The notes under the pieces: model-generated
What the model was told of the DNA's origin: nothing
What the model saw: the letters and a program-made list of their open reading frames with translations, nothing else
Databases searched by the model: none
Position numbers and translations under genes: made by a program
Shown here: in pieces, positions 34,508 to 42,629 of the stretch
Layout: the number at the start of each line of letters is the position of its first letter
Numbering within the stretch: the stretch's first letter is position 1
NCBI RefSeq assembly: GCF_038049925.1
Contig: NZ_CP145809.1
Location: forward strand, 2,576,599-2,640,598
Length of the DNA: 64,000 nucleotides
Source of the DNA: Georgenia sp. M64
GTDB taxonomy: Bacteria; Actinomycetota; Actinomycetes; Actinomycetales; Actinomycetaceae
Direction of reading: 5' to 3'

Positions 34508-35851
34508 GTGACCACCACGCCGCCCTCCGCGGTCGACCCCGCCACCCCGCCGGTCCCCGACGCCGGGAGCCCCGGCGACCCCCGCGACCCTGCCACCACC
34601 GGGCCCGTCGGCACCACCGAGGCGGACCTGCCCACCTGGCGCCGCGACGCGGCGATCTTCCTCTCGGGCCAGACCGTCTCGCTGTTCGGCTCGATGCTCG
34701 TGCAGTACGCGATCATGTGGCACCTCACGCTCGAGACGAGGTCGGGCGCCGTCATGGCCCTGGCCTCGGTGTTCGGCTTCCTGCCGCAGGCGGTCGTGTC
34801 CGTCTTCGCCGGCGTCTGGGCGGACCGCATGGACCGCCGCCGGCTCATCATCGGCGCCGACGCGGCCATCGCGGTGACCACCCTGGGCCTCGCCCTGCTC
34901 ATGCTCGGCGGCATCGACGACCTGTGGCTGATCTACCTCGCGCTCGCCATCCGCTCGGTCGGCGCCGGGGTGCAGATGCCCGCCGTCGCCTCCCTGCTGC
35001 CGCAGATCGTCCCGACCACCAGGCTCATGCGGGTCAACGGCATCAACGGCTCCATCCAGTCGGCGATGATGCTCCTCGCGCCGGCCGTGGCCGCCGCCGT
35101 GTACGCGAGCTTCTCGATCGTGGCGGTGTTCCTCGTCGACGTCGTCACGGCGGTGGTCGGCATCGGCCTCCTGCTCGCACTGTCCGTGCCGGCGCTCGCC
35201 CGTGCCGCCGGCGCGGCCGAGCGCCCCGGTTACCTCGACGACCTCGTCGACGGCGTCCGCTACGTCCGCACCCACACGTTCGTCCGCTGGCTGCTGGTGC
35301 TCTACGGCGTCGTCTTCCTCCTCGTCGTGGCGCCGTCCTACCTCACACCGCTGATGATGGTCCGCACCTTCGGCGAGGAGGTCTGGAAGCTCACCGCGCT
35401 GGAGCTGGCGTTCAGCATCGGGATGATGCTGGGCGGCGCGGCCATCGCGGCCTGGGGCGGTCTGCAGAACCGGGTGGTCATGGTGCTCGGGTCCACGTTC
35501 GTCTTCGGTGCGCTCGCCGTGGGCATGGGCCTGGCGACCCACATGTGGGTCTTCATCGGCCTGATGTTCCTCGTCGGGCTCGCCGTCCCGGCCTTCTCCA
35601 CCCCGTCCATGACCGTGCTCCAGGAGACGGTCGAGCCGGATCGCCAGGGCCGGGTGTTCGGGTTCGTCGGCATCGTCATGGCCGTGTCCATGCCGCTGGG
35701 CATGGCGGTGTTCGGCCCGCTGGCCGACCGGTTCACGGTCCAGTCCCTGCTCGTCGTCTCCGGCGCCCTGATGTTCCTCGTCGCGACCGTCGCCGTCATC
35801 GTGCCGTCCGGGCGGCGGGCCGTCACCGCGGGTGCGACGCCCGACGCCTGA
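34508..35851 (+). CDS. MFS transporter (MFS_3 family)
   Basis: 447 residues from GTG 34508, with a proline-rich 40-residue N-terminus and about 12 membrane segments; FAGVWADRMDRRRLIIGADA is the TM2-TM3 motif. Like the transporter at 2170 it belongs to the macrolide/enterobactin-exporter group. Fifty bases follow the SARP gene, so co-transcription is possible. Substrate unknown. Confidence 0.83.
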   Translation: MTTTPPSAVDPATPPVPDAGSPGDPRDPATTGPVGTTEADLPTWRRDAAIFLSGQTVSLFGSMLVQYAIMWHLTLETRSGAVMALASVFGFLPQAVVSVFAGVWADRMDRRRLIIGADAAIAVTTLGLALLMLGGIDDLWLIYLALAIRSVGAGVQMPAVASLLPQIVPTTRLMRVNGINGSIQSAMMLLAPAVAAAVYASFSIVAVFLVDVVTAVVGIGLLLALSVPALARAAGAAERPGYLDDLVDGVRYVRTHTFVRWLLVLYGVVFLLVVAPSYLTPLMMVRTFGEEVWKLTALELAFSIGMMLGGAAIAAWGGLQNRVVMVLGSTFVFGALAVGMGLATHMWVFIGLMFLVGLAVPAFSTPSMTVLQETVEPDRQGRVFGFVGIVMAVSMPLGMAVFGPLADRFTVQSLLVVSGALMFLVATVAVIVPSGRRAVTAGATPDA

Positions 35852-35866
35852 CCTGGTACCGCTCGG

Positions 35867-36763
35867 TCACCCGCCCAGCTCGTGCGGGTGCGGGTAGGAC
35901 TCCTGGGCGCCGCGGCGGCCGACGGCGAACGCCGCCACCTCGGTCGCGGCGACCACGGCGTCGCCCAGGTCGGCGCCCCGCGCGAGCGCCAGCGCCAGGG
36001 CCCCCACGAACGCGTCGCCCGCGCCGGTCGTGTCGACGACGTCCACCGGGCGAGCCCCGGTGTGCTCCGGCCGGCCACCGGCGACCGCGTGGGCGGCCCC
36101 GGCCCCACCGAGCGTGACGACCACCGAGCGCGGGCCCAGAGCGAGCAGGGCGGTGACGGTCGCGCCGGGGCCGGTCCTGGCTCCGCCGACGAGGACGGCG
36201 GCCTCGGACTCGTTGACGACGAGTGGGTCGGCGACCGCGAGGACCTCCGCCGGGAGCGTGGCCGCCGGGGCGGCGTTGACCACGAGCCGCGCCGACGTCG
36301 CCTCGCGCGCGACGTGCTCGACCGTGTCCAGGGGGATCTCCAGCTGGAGGACCACCACGTCGGCGGATGCCAGCGCGGCGCGGCAGCCGGTCAGGAGCGC
36401 GGGGGTGACGTGCCGGTTGGCGCCGGGCGAGACGATGATCGCGTTCTCCCCGTCGGGTGTGAGGAGGATGACGGCGTTCCCGGTCGGCGCCCCCACGGTG
36501 CGCAGGTGGCCGACGTCGACGCCGGCCGCCTCGAGCGACCGGCGGAGCATGGCGCCGTGGTCGTCGTCGCCGACGCAGCCGACGAACGTGACGTCCCCGC
36601 CGAGCCGGCCGGCCGCGACGGCCTGGTTGGCACCCTTCCCGCCCGGGGTCACCCGGACGTCGGAGCCGAGCACCGTCTCACCGGCGGCCGGCCGGTGGTC
36701 GACGTCGAGGACGAGGTCGGCGTTGGCCGAGCCGACGACGACGATGCGGCCGCTGCTGCCCAT
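35867..36763 (-). CDS. rbsK: Ribokinase
   Basis: 298 residues from ATG 36763. PfkB family with IVVVGSANADLVLDVDH, GGKGANQAVAAGRLGG (about residue 42) and the catalytic VVDTTGAGDAFVGALALA (about residue 245) of ribokinases. Phosphorylates D-ribose for the pentose phosphate pathway. No ribose transporter genes accompany it. Converges with the MFS gene. Confidence 0.85.
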   Translation of the reverse strand: MGSSGRIVVVGSANADLVLDVDHRPAAGETVLGSDVRVTPGGKGANQAVAAGRLGGDVTFVGCVGDDDHGAMLRRSLEAAGVDVGHLRTVGAPTGNAVILLTPDGENAIIVSPGANRHVTPALLTGCRAALASADVVVLQLEIPLDTVEHVAREATSARLVVNAAPAATLPAEVLAVADPLVVNESEAAVLVGGARTGPGATVTALLALGPRSVVVTLGGAGAAHAVAGGRPEHTGARPVDVVDTTGAGDAFVGALALALARGADLGDAVVAATEVAAFAVGRRGAQESYPHPHELGG

Positions 36764-36950
36764 ACGGCGATTGTCCCCGACGGTCACCCCCGGGCGCCGT
36801 CGGTGCCCCTGTGACCTCCTCGTCCATCCCCGGCCCCCGTCGACCGCCCACCGCGTCGAGATGCGGCTCGTCCGGCGTCGGACCACCCTGGTGACGAAGC
36901 GAACCGACGCGGGCGCCGTCGTCGCCCGCCGCACGCACGGGAGGCAAGCG

Positions 36951-37367
36951 ATGCCGAAGACCAACAAGGACGGCTCAGCGAAGCAGAGCGAGCTGCCCTC
37001 GACGCTGAAGAAGTCCGGGGCGAAGGCGCAGCGCACCTTCGCCAAGGCGCACGACTCCGCCGCGGAGACGTACGGCGAGGGCGAGCGGGCCAACCGGACC
37101 GCCTACTCGGCGCTGAAGCACTCCTACGAGAAGGTCGGCGACCACTGGGAGGCCAAGGACGAGAAGGGGCCGTCGGACAAGAAGGCCGCCGGGGGCCGCG
37201 GCTCCGCGGGGAGCACGAAGGGTGGGGTGGACGCCAACGCCTCGAAGGAGCACCTCTACGACGTCGCGAAGCGCCTGGATATCTCCGGCCGGTCGAGGAT
37301 GAGCAAGGACGAGCTCGTCGACGCCATCCAGCGGGCCAACGCGAAGGAGACGCGCAAGAGCCGCTGA
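36951..37367 (+). CDS. ChaB-domain protein with C-terminal Rho-N/SAP-like domain
   Basis: 138 residues; GGGAGG precedes ATG 36951. Residues 12-75 are a ChaB domain (ELPSTLKKSGAKAQRTFAKA ... HSYEKVGDHW), a Gly/Ser/Lys linker follows, and residues 97-130 form a Rho-N/SAP-type helix-extended-loop-helix (ASKEHLYDVAKRLDISGRSR, SKDELVDAIQ). Probably a small nucleic-acid-associated stress protein; exact role unknown. Very lysine-rich. Confidence 0.8.
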   Translation: MPKTNKDGSAKQSELPSTLKKSGAKAQRTFAKAHDSAAETYGEGERANRTAYSALKHSYEKVGDHWEAKDEKGPSDKKAAGGRGSAGSTKGGVDANASKEHLYDVAKRLDISGRSRMSKDELVDAIQRANAKETRKSR

Positions 37368-37481
37368 CGGCACCCACCGTCGGGCGAGGGGCCGGGGGTG
37401 GGCGACCGCCCGCCCGACACCCTGGTCAGCACGGCCCGAGAGGTCCAGACTTGCGCCGACAACGTCGAGCGAGGAGGACCC

Positions 37482-37904
37482 ATGACCACCAGGCTCAACC
37501 CGTACATCAGCTTCAAGGACAACGCCCGCGAGGCGCTCGAGTTCTACCGCGACGTCTTCGGCGGCGAGCTGACCGTGAGCACCTTCGCCGAGTTCCAGGC
37601 GAGCGAGGACCCCGCCGAGGCCGACAAGATCATGCACGGCCAGCTCGAGGCTGGTGCCCTGACGCTCATGGCCGCGGACACGCCCGACGCCATGGGGTAC
37701 GACGACGGCTCCCGCATCTCCATGTCGCTCAGCGGCGAGGACGAGGCCGAGCTGCGCGGCTACTGGGACAAGCTCGTCGACGGCGGGACCGCCACCATGC
37801 CGCTGGACAAGGCGCCGTGGGGTGACTACTTCGGCATGTGCCAGGACAGGTTCGGCGTCACCTGGATGGTCAACATCGCGGGCGACGGCGGCCAGCCGTC
37901 GTAG
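37482..37904 (+). CDS. VOC-family protein (PhnB/YjdN type)
   Basis: 140 residues, GAGGAGG upstream of ATG 37482. The start NPYISFKDNAREALEFYRDV, GGELTVSTFAEF and end APWGDYFGMCQDRFGVTWMV are diagnostic of the PhnB/DUF3861-like glyoxalase subgroup, cytosolic proteins of unsettled function. Stands alone. Confidence 0.85.
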   Translation: MTTRLNPYISFKDNAREALEFYRDVFGGELTVSTFAEFQASEDPAEADKIMHGQLEAGALTLMAADTPDAMGYDDGSRISMSLSGEDEAELRGYWDKLVDGGTATMPLDKAPWGDYFGMCQDRFGVTWMVNIAGDGGQPS

Positions 37905-37971
37905 CCGGCCCACCGGCCGCGGCGACCGCCACGACGGCCACGACGGCCACCGACCGGACCGGCCGGCGCGC

Positions 37972-38406
37972 TCAGCCGCGCCACCACCTCCGGTCACGCC
38001 AGGCCGCCGTCGACCACAGCGCCCAGGCCACGAGGACGGGCTGACCGAGGAGCCGGACGGCCCGGGCCGTGTCCGTGTCCAGGCCGAAGGCGTCGGTCCG
38101 GGTGAGGTACTGCGAGACGTTGCCCGGGAAGATCGCCACGAAGAACGCGGCGACCACCCAGCCCACGACCACGCGGTGACGCGGCAGCGCGACGAGGGCG
38201 CCGCCCAGTGCCAGCTCGACCGCGCCCGAGGCCACGACGACGGTGTCGCCGTCCACCGGCAGCCACGGCGGCACCTGGGCGAGGAACTCCTCCCGGGCCA
38301 CCGTGAGGTGCCCGGTGCCGGCGAGCAGGAGCACCGCACCGAGCAGGAGTCGCGCGGCGGTCCGGCCGCGGGAGACCGCCGGCCGGGTCTCGCGCTGGTG
38401 CTCCAT
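37972..38406 (-). CDS. DoxX-family membrane protein
   Basis: 144 residues from ATG 38406, with four predicted membrane segments (RLLLGAVLLLAGTGHLT; VVVASGAVELALGGALVAL; VVVGWVVAAFFVAIFPGN; LLGQPVLVAWALW). The FPGNVSQYL and TDAFGLDTD motifs belong to the DoxX subgroup of small quinone-pathway or redox-linked membrane proteins. Diverges from the ArsR gene. Confidence 0.75.
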   Translation of the reverse strand: MEHQRETRPAVSRGRTAARLLLGAVLLLAGTGHLTVAREEFLAQVPPWLPVDGDTVVVASGAVELALGGALVALPRHRVVVGWVVAAFFVAIFPGNVSQYLTRTDAFGLDTDTARAVRLLGQPVLVAWALWSTAAWRDRRWWRG

Positions 38407-38454
38407 GAACCGACGCTAGCAGGGGGCTTGACAGCCGCCACGAGGAGGCGCATC

Positions 38455-38482
38455 GTTGTAGTCAACCGATTGATTGAACAAC
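38455..38482 (+). promoter_or_regulatory. ArsR-type operator dyad
   Basis: TCAA-CCGA-TTGA (38462-38473) lies inside an outer GTTGT ... ACAAC pair (38455-38482), 16 bases before the ArsR start. TTGACA (38428-38433) is a candidate -35. Divergent position suggests control of both flanking transcripts. Confidence 0.5.
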
Positions 38483-38497
38483 AAGGACGTTGATCAC

Positions 38498-38833
38498 ATG
38501 GCCGACGACGACGAGCTCCTCGACCGGGCCTTCATGGCCCTGGCCGACCCCGCCCGCCGTCGGATCGTCGCCCGGCTCAGCCGGGGGCCGGCCACGGTCA
38601 ACGAGCTGGCCGAGCCCTTCGCGATCACCAAGCAGGCGGTCTCGAAGCACATCCAGGTCCTCGAGTCGGCCGGGCTCGTCACGCGCACACGCGACGCCCA
38701 GCGCCGGCCCGTCCACCTCAACCCCGCACGGCTGGAGGAGCTGACCTCCTGGATCGACCGCTACCGGCTGGTCAAGGAGGCGCAGTACCGCTCGCTCGAC
38801 GCCGTGCTCCGCACCACCAACCAGCAGGAGTGA
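38498..38833 (+). CDS. ArsR-family repressor (SRPBCC-linked type)
   Basis: 111 residues from ATG 38498 with AAGGA ten bases upstream. Winged helix MALADPARRRIVARLSRGP, TVNELAEPFAITKQAVSKHI, VTRTRDAQRRPVHL. It has no metal-binding Cys cluster and belongs to the subgroup always paired with SRPBCC/AHSA1 genes, whose cavity proteins probably handle the inducer. Five bases separate its stop from the next start. Confidence 0.85.
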   Translation: MADDDELLDRAFMALADPARRRIVARLSRGPATVNELAEPFAITKQAVSKHIQVLESAGLVTRTRDAQRRPVHLNPARLEELTSWIDRYRLVKEAQYRSLDAVLRTTNQQE

Positions 38834-38838
38834 ACGAG

Positions 38839-39324
38839 ATGAGCAACGCCCTTCACCTCTCCGTCCCGGAGGGGCTGCCCTTCATCGACTACGAGCGCGA
38901 GTTCGACCACCCGGTGCCCGAGGTGTTCCGGGCCCACGCCGACCCCGAGCTCATCACCAGGTGGCTCGGCCCGCGCGGGACGAACGTCCGCGTGGAGCAC
39001 TACGACTTCCGTACCGGCGGGTCGTACCGCTACCACCACACGGGTCCGGACGGGCACTCGTACGCCTTCAGCGGCATCTTCCACACCGTCCGTGAGAACG
39101 AGTTCGCCATCCAGACCTTCGAGTTCGACGGCTACCCCGACGTCGTGAGCATCGAGTCCCTGACCTTCACCGATCTCGGCGACGGGCGGTGCCGGCTGAC
39201 CGGCCACAGCGTCTACCCGTCCGTGGAGGCCCGGGACGGCATGGCGATGTCCGGCATGGAGGAGGGGCTCGGCGACGGCTACGACCGCCTCGAGGAGCTG
39301 CTCGCCGAGGGGGTGGCGGCATGA
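38839..39324 (+). CDS. SRPBCC (AHSA1-like) protein, copy 1
   Basis: 161 residues from ATG 38839; the GGAG in the ArsR stop region serves as ribosome site. START/AHSA1-like helix-grip fold (DYEREFDHPVPEVFRAHADP, ITRWLGPRG). Likely binds a hydrophobic ligand. Ends with an ATGA overlap to a paralogue of identical length. Confidence 0.8.
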   Translation: MSNALHLSVPEGLPFIDYEREFDHPVPEVFRAHADPELITRWLGPRGTNVRVEHYDFRTGGSYRYHHTGPDGHSYAFSGIFHTVRENEFAIQTFEFDGYPDVVSIESLTFTDLGDGRCRLTGHSVYPSVEARDGMAMSGMEEGLGDGYDRLEELLAEGVAA

Positions 39325-39806
39325 ACGCCATGACGCTCACCGTCCCCGACGCCGCGCCGTTCACCGAGTACACCCGCGAGTTCGACCACACGGCCGGGGA
39401 GGTCTTCCGTGCCCACGCCGACCCCGACCTCTTCGCGCGGTGGATCGGCCCTCGGGGGCTGAGCACGCGGGTCGAGCGCTACGAGTGCCGGTCGGGCGGC
39501 ACGTTCCGGTTCATCCAGCACGGCGACGACGGCGTCGAGCACGCCTTCCGCGGGGTCTTCCACACCGTGCGGCCCGCCGAGCTCGTCCTCCAGACCTTCG
39601 AGTACGAGGGCTACCCGGACGTCGTCACCCTGGAGTACATGAGGTTCGAGGACCTGCCCGGCGGTCGCTGCCGGCTCACCGGACGGTCCGTCTACCCGAG
39701 CCTCGAGGCCCGCGAGCGGTACCTCGCCGACGGCATGGAGGGCGGGATCACCGAGGGGTACGAGCGGCTCGACGAGCTCCTGGCCGAGCAGGTTCCCGCC
39801 ACCTGA
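39321..39806 (+). CDS. SRPBCC (AHSA1-like) protein, copy 2
   Basis: 161 residues, ATG 39321 overlapping the previous stop. Clearly a tandem duplicate of the preceding protein (YTREFDHTAGEVFRAHADPD; RWIGPRG; VFHTVRPAELVLQTFEYEGY versus IFHTVRENEFAIQTFEFDGY). Cavity-lining positions differ, so the pair may have split ligand specificity or act as a heterodimer. Confidence 0.8.
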   Translation: MNAMTLTVPDAAPFTEYTREFDHTAGEVFRAHADPDLFARWIGPRGLSTRVERYECRSGGTFRFIQHGDDGVEHAFRGVFHTVRPAELVLQTFEYEGYPDVVTLEYMRFEDLPGGRCRLTGRSVYPSLEARERYLADGMEGGITEGYERLDELLAEQVPAT

Positions 39807-39884
39807 CGTCTTCCTCGACCCCCGTGACGCCTTCCCTCGACGTCGCCCACGGCGCACACTTCTTCCACCGGGGAAGGAGCGGCC

Positions 39885-40046
39885 ATGTTCGACGGCGAGC
39901 ACATCCCGCCCGGGTTCGAGCCAGGGGCCGAGCGTGGCTCGATGCGACCGCGGACGAGCCCGGCGGCAGGGTGGAGCCTCGCACGATGGGCCGCGACGAT
40001 GCTCGTCGTCGCGGCCGTCGTCGCGGCGTTGGTCGTCCTCGGGTAG
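39885..40046 (+). CDS. Small single-pass membrane protein
   Basis: 53 residues from ATG 39885 with GGAAGGAG eight bases upstream. A hydrophilic head ends in SLARWAATMLVVAAVVAALV, one membrane helix at the C-terminus. Not recognised; the good ribosome site, the clear helix and the free intergenic position support a real gene. Confidence 0.5.
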   Translation: MFDGEHIPPGFEPGAERGSMRPRTSPAAGWSLARWAATMLVVAAVVAALVVLG

Positions 40047-40115
40047 CGCTCGCCCACAGGCAGGCGCTCGCGTGCGGGTCGTCCCCCCGCCTGCTTCACG
40101 TGCTCGCCGACACCC

Positions 40116-40610
40116 TCACCGAGGTCGGATGATCACATCCTCCTCGCCGGTGACGTCCTCGACCTCGTGGCTCGCGCGGTCCATGAGCTGGTCGGCGAGG
40201 TGGCGCAGGGCTCGTGCCACGGCGACCTCGTCACCGATGCGCGAGACGCGAGGGTCGGCCGGGCTGCGACGGCTCTCCCCGCTCGCACTGATGCCCGGAA
40301 GGGCGTCGCTGATGAGGGCCACGTTGGCCGTCGTGTCGTCGCCCTGCTCGAAGACGGACACCCGCACCTGCCACTCGTGCACGGGCCGGAGCTCGCCGAC
40401 CTCGGCCGCCGCGGACTCCGCCTCCGTGTGCGTGGTGCGCAGCTCGGCGCTGGGTCCGGGGAAGATCAGTCCCTCGTGCCCGTCGCTCCATCGCACCAGG
40501 TAGGGCGGCTCGCCGTCCCTGCCGCGCACCTCGACGATCTCGCCGTCGCGCACCGGTTCCCCGACGTGCTCCGCCGCGAGAACGATGTGGTCTCCACGCT
40601 GAGCCCTCAT
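40116..40610 (-). CDS. DUF1918 plus DUF1876 (dsRBD-fold) protein
   Basis: 164 residues from ATG 40610, with GGAGGAG just upstream. Residues 1-60 are DUF1918 (RAQRGDHIVLAAEHVGEPVR ... RWSDGHEGLIFPGP, an SH3-like barrel); residues 80-155 are DUF1876 (EWQVRVSVFEQGDDTTANVA ... RHLADQLM), a dsRBD-like fold. Both are actinobacterial stress-associated domains of unknown function. The reading frame is continuous with a truncated transporter upstream, so a fusion protein could also be made. Confidence 0.8.
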   Translation of the reverse strand: MRAQRGDHIVLAAEHVGEPVRDGEIVEVRGRDGEPPYLVRWSDGHEGLIFPGPSAELRTTHTEAESAAAEVGELRPVHEWQVRVSVFEQGDDTTANVALISDALPGISASGESRRSPADPRVSRIGDEVAVARALRHLADQLMDRASHEVEDVTGEEDVIIRPR

Positions 40611-41213
40611 GACCACTCCTCCGGTCGTCTCCCGTTCCTGCTCGTGACTCCACTCTGGCGCGCTTGGCCCGGTCAGGGAAGGGGCGACCGCGGGATCGGC
40701 CCACCACCAGCCGAGCACGGCGTTGAGTCCCAGCCCCACCAGGACCGTCACCGACAGGGCGTTGGACATCCACGTCTCGGTGGACTGCGCCACCAGCACC
40801 GGGTTGTCCAGTTCCCGCCCGGTCCGCCGCTGTGCCACCGCGACCGGGGTCATCACGACCAGGGCGACCACGTTGAGCACGATGCCCAGCAGGGACTCCC
40901 CCGCCTTGTCCTGCGTGAGCAGATCACGAACGGACTCGAACGCCACGTAGGCGGCCAGCGCGTAGAAGGTGACCGCGATGGCGCGCAGCGCCGGTCGCTG
41001 CCGCGCCCGGGCGCCGGCCCGCAGCTGCCAGATCACCACCGCGGCGGCGAAGACCTCGATGGCCGAGTCGATGCCGAACCCGATCAGCGCGATGGAGTTC
41101 GCCATCACCCCGGCGGTCACGGCGACGACGCCCTCGATGACGTCCCAGACCACGATGAACCACGCGAGGGCGAGCCCCCGCCTCACCGCCGCGCGTTCAC
41201 CGTGGCCGGTCAC
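40611..41213 (-). CDS. CDF-like cation transporter, 3'-truncated, reading into DUF1918 gene
   Basis: From GTG 41213, directly after the lspA stop, about 178 residues match small metal-island cation transporters (CDF-like; VMANSIALIGFGIDSAIEVF, VALVVMTPVAVAQRR). Homology stops at GWWWADPA near 40685, where these proteins normally continue with a last membrane helix. The frame then runs without a stop through SLTGPSAPEWSHEQ into the DUF1918 protein. This is a recombination junction; the transporter has lost its last helix and is probably impaired or fused. Confidence 0.7.
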
Positions 41214-41214
41214 G

Positions 41215-41709
41215 CTAGTCCTCGGCCCTGTCGCTGCCGGTGAGGCTGACCAGGACCAGCGCCGCGGCACCGGCCGTGATGAAGACGTCGGCCAGGTTGA
41301 AGGTGGGGAACCAGCCGCTATGCAGGTAGTCGGTCACCACCCCATCGGCGGCGCGGTCGACCAGGTTGGCCACCGCGCCGGCCAGGACCGCGGCCAGCGC
41401 CAGCCGCGCGGGCAGCGTCACGGTGCGGGTAGCCCGCCACGCGAAGACCGCCAAGGCGACAACGATCAACCCCGTGACGCCGAGCACAACACCAGCGGGC
41501 AGGTCGGCGCCGAGGCTGAACGCCACCCCAGGGTTGAAGGCGAGGCGGAGCTGGATGAGCCCCAGGTCCACCGACTGGCCGTCGGCCAGGGCCGTGCCCG
41601 CCCATGCCTTCAGGCCCAGGTCAACCGCGGCCAGCAGCGTCACGGTGGCGACCAAGGCGGCCCGCGCCCGGGTCACCCCGATCGTCTTCGTGGGTTCCTG
41701 TGTGGTCAC
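41215..41709 (-). CDS. lspA: Signal peptidase II (metal-island type)
   Basis: 164 residues from GTG 41709 (overlapping the previous stop as GTGA). Four membrane segments; catalytic Asp residues lie in GAVANLVDRAADG and FNLADVFI near residues 118 and 143, and the LAFNPGVAFSLG motif is present. It cleaves lipoprotein signals, but copies in metal islands (compare PbrC) accompany transporters and are extra to the housekeeping enzyme. Confidence 0.85.
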   Translation of the reverse strand: MTTQEPTKTIGVTRARAALVATVTLLAAVDLGLKAWAGTALADGQSVDLGLIQLRLAFNPGVAFSLGADLPAGVVLGVTGLIVVALAVFAWRATRTVTLPARLALAAVLAGAVANLVDRAADGVVTDYLHSGWFPTFNLADVFITAGAAALVLVSLTGSDRAED

Positions 41710-41881
41710 GCGGACACTCCCTCTGCCTTGGTGATCTCATGGACCTCGACCGCCCGGGCGGCCGGCGAGAGGACCGCGGTGTCATCGCCGACGACCTCGG
41801 CAAGCCGAATGGTCGTGGTGATCGTGGAGGCGGTTGCCAGCCGTCTGCGGTCGGGGGGGGGTGCGGATGCGAGTGGGTCAC
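41706..41881 (-). pseudogene. Small His-rich ORF broken at a 9-base homopolymer
   Basis: GTG 41881 has a fine AAGGAG site six bases upstream and starts THSHPHPPP. The run of nine C on this strand (41853-41861 as G) then puts the frame out; with ten C it would continue as DRRRLATAST ... IRLAEVVGDDTAVLSPA ... TKAEGVSA and end in a GTGA overlap with lspA, 58 residues in all. The coupled stop argues the gene is real. The middle resembles STAS-like (DUF4325) starts only weakly. Confidence 0.5.
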
Positions 41882-41920
41882 GCTTGCTCCTTCGAGAGCT
41901 TGCCGAGGTCGTCCTGTGGC

Positions 41921-42520
41921 CTACAGGCCGAAGGCGCCGCCCTCGACGAGGATGACCACGCCCAGGCCGATCAGGACGAGCGGGAACAGCACGTGCTCCC
42001 AACGCTCGAGAATCTCGGCGATCGGCTTCCGGGTGGCCACGAACTTCGCCAGCAGGACGAGCACGGCCACGAGGGCCAGGAACACGATGGAGTAGGCCAC
42101 GATCGCCCCGGTGCCCACGGTGACGAAGACCGGGACGTAGACGCCGATGTTGTCCCCGCCGTTGGCGAAGGTGACACCGGCGACGGTCCACGCGCTGATC
42201 GCCTTGCCGGCGACCTTCTCGTCGTCGTCATCGTCGTCCCCGCGCCAGGCCTTCCAGGCCGCGAGCAGGCCGAGCGCCAGCGGGATGAGGCCGAAGTAGG
42301 CGATCGCTTCCTCGGGCAGGAAGGTGGCCGCGCCCAGGGAGACGAGGACGGAGGCGGCGAGGATGGCGCCGAAGCCGAGGTACTGACCGGCGATGATCTT
42401 CGCCGTGGTGCCGCGTATGCCGGCGCCGCGGGCGAAGAACAACGACAGCACGATGATGTCGTCGATGTTGGTGGCCAGGAACAGGCCGATCGCCTGCAGG
42501 ATCGGGGTGAGCAGATCCAT
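41921..42520 (-). CDS. cadD: CadD-type cadmium resistance transporter
   Basis: 199 residues from ATG 42520. Six membrane segments in two repeated halves with the conserved FLATNIDDIIVL (about residue 18) and FANGGDNIGVYVP (about residue 122), which define CadD. A cytoplasmic loop carries six aspartates in a row (about residue 94), a possible metal-gathering site. Likely exports Cd2+. First gene of the cadD-orf-lspA-transporter operon. Confidence 0.85.
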   Translation of the reverse strand: MDLLTPILQAIGLFLATNIDDIIVLSLFFARGAGIRGTTAKIIAGQYLGFGAILAASVLVSLGAATFLPEEAIAYFGLIPLALGLLAAWKAWRGDDDDDDEKVAGKAISAWTVAGVTFANGGDNIGVYVPVFVTVGTGAIVAYSIVFLALVAVLVLLAKFVATRKPIAEILERWEHVLFPLVLIGLGVVILVEGGAFGL

Positions 42521-42587
42521 GACTGCCTTTCGGTGAGGCGCCGGCGCGTGGTGCCGGCACGGGTGTGCGGTGACCGGGCACGGAAGA

Positions 42588-42613
42588 GGGCCGTGGTCGT
42601 GCGGCCACGGCCC
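42588..42613 (-). terminator. Terminator hairpin between P-type ATPase and cadD
   Basis: GGGCCGTGG (42588-42596) and CCACGGCCC (42605-42613) form a perfect 9-bp stem with an 8-base loop, 17 bases after the ATPase stop on the minus strand. Confidence 0.6.
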
Positions 42614-42629
42614 TCCCCGGCCGGGATTC

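Noticed and set aside
30551-35542. 1,663-codon frame antisense to the SARP and MFS genes
   Set aside because: No recognisable domain; sense strand has complete BTAD, AAA and MFS proteins.
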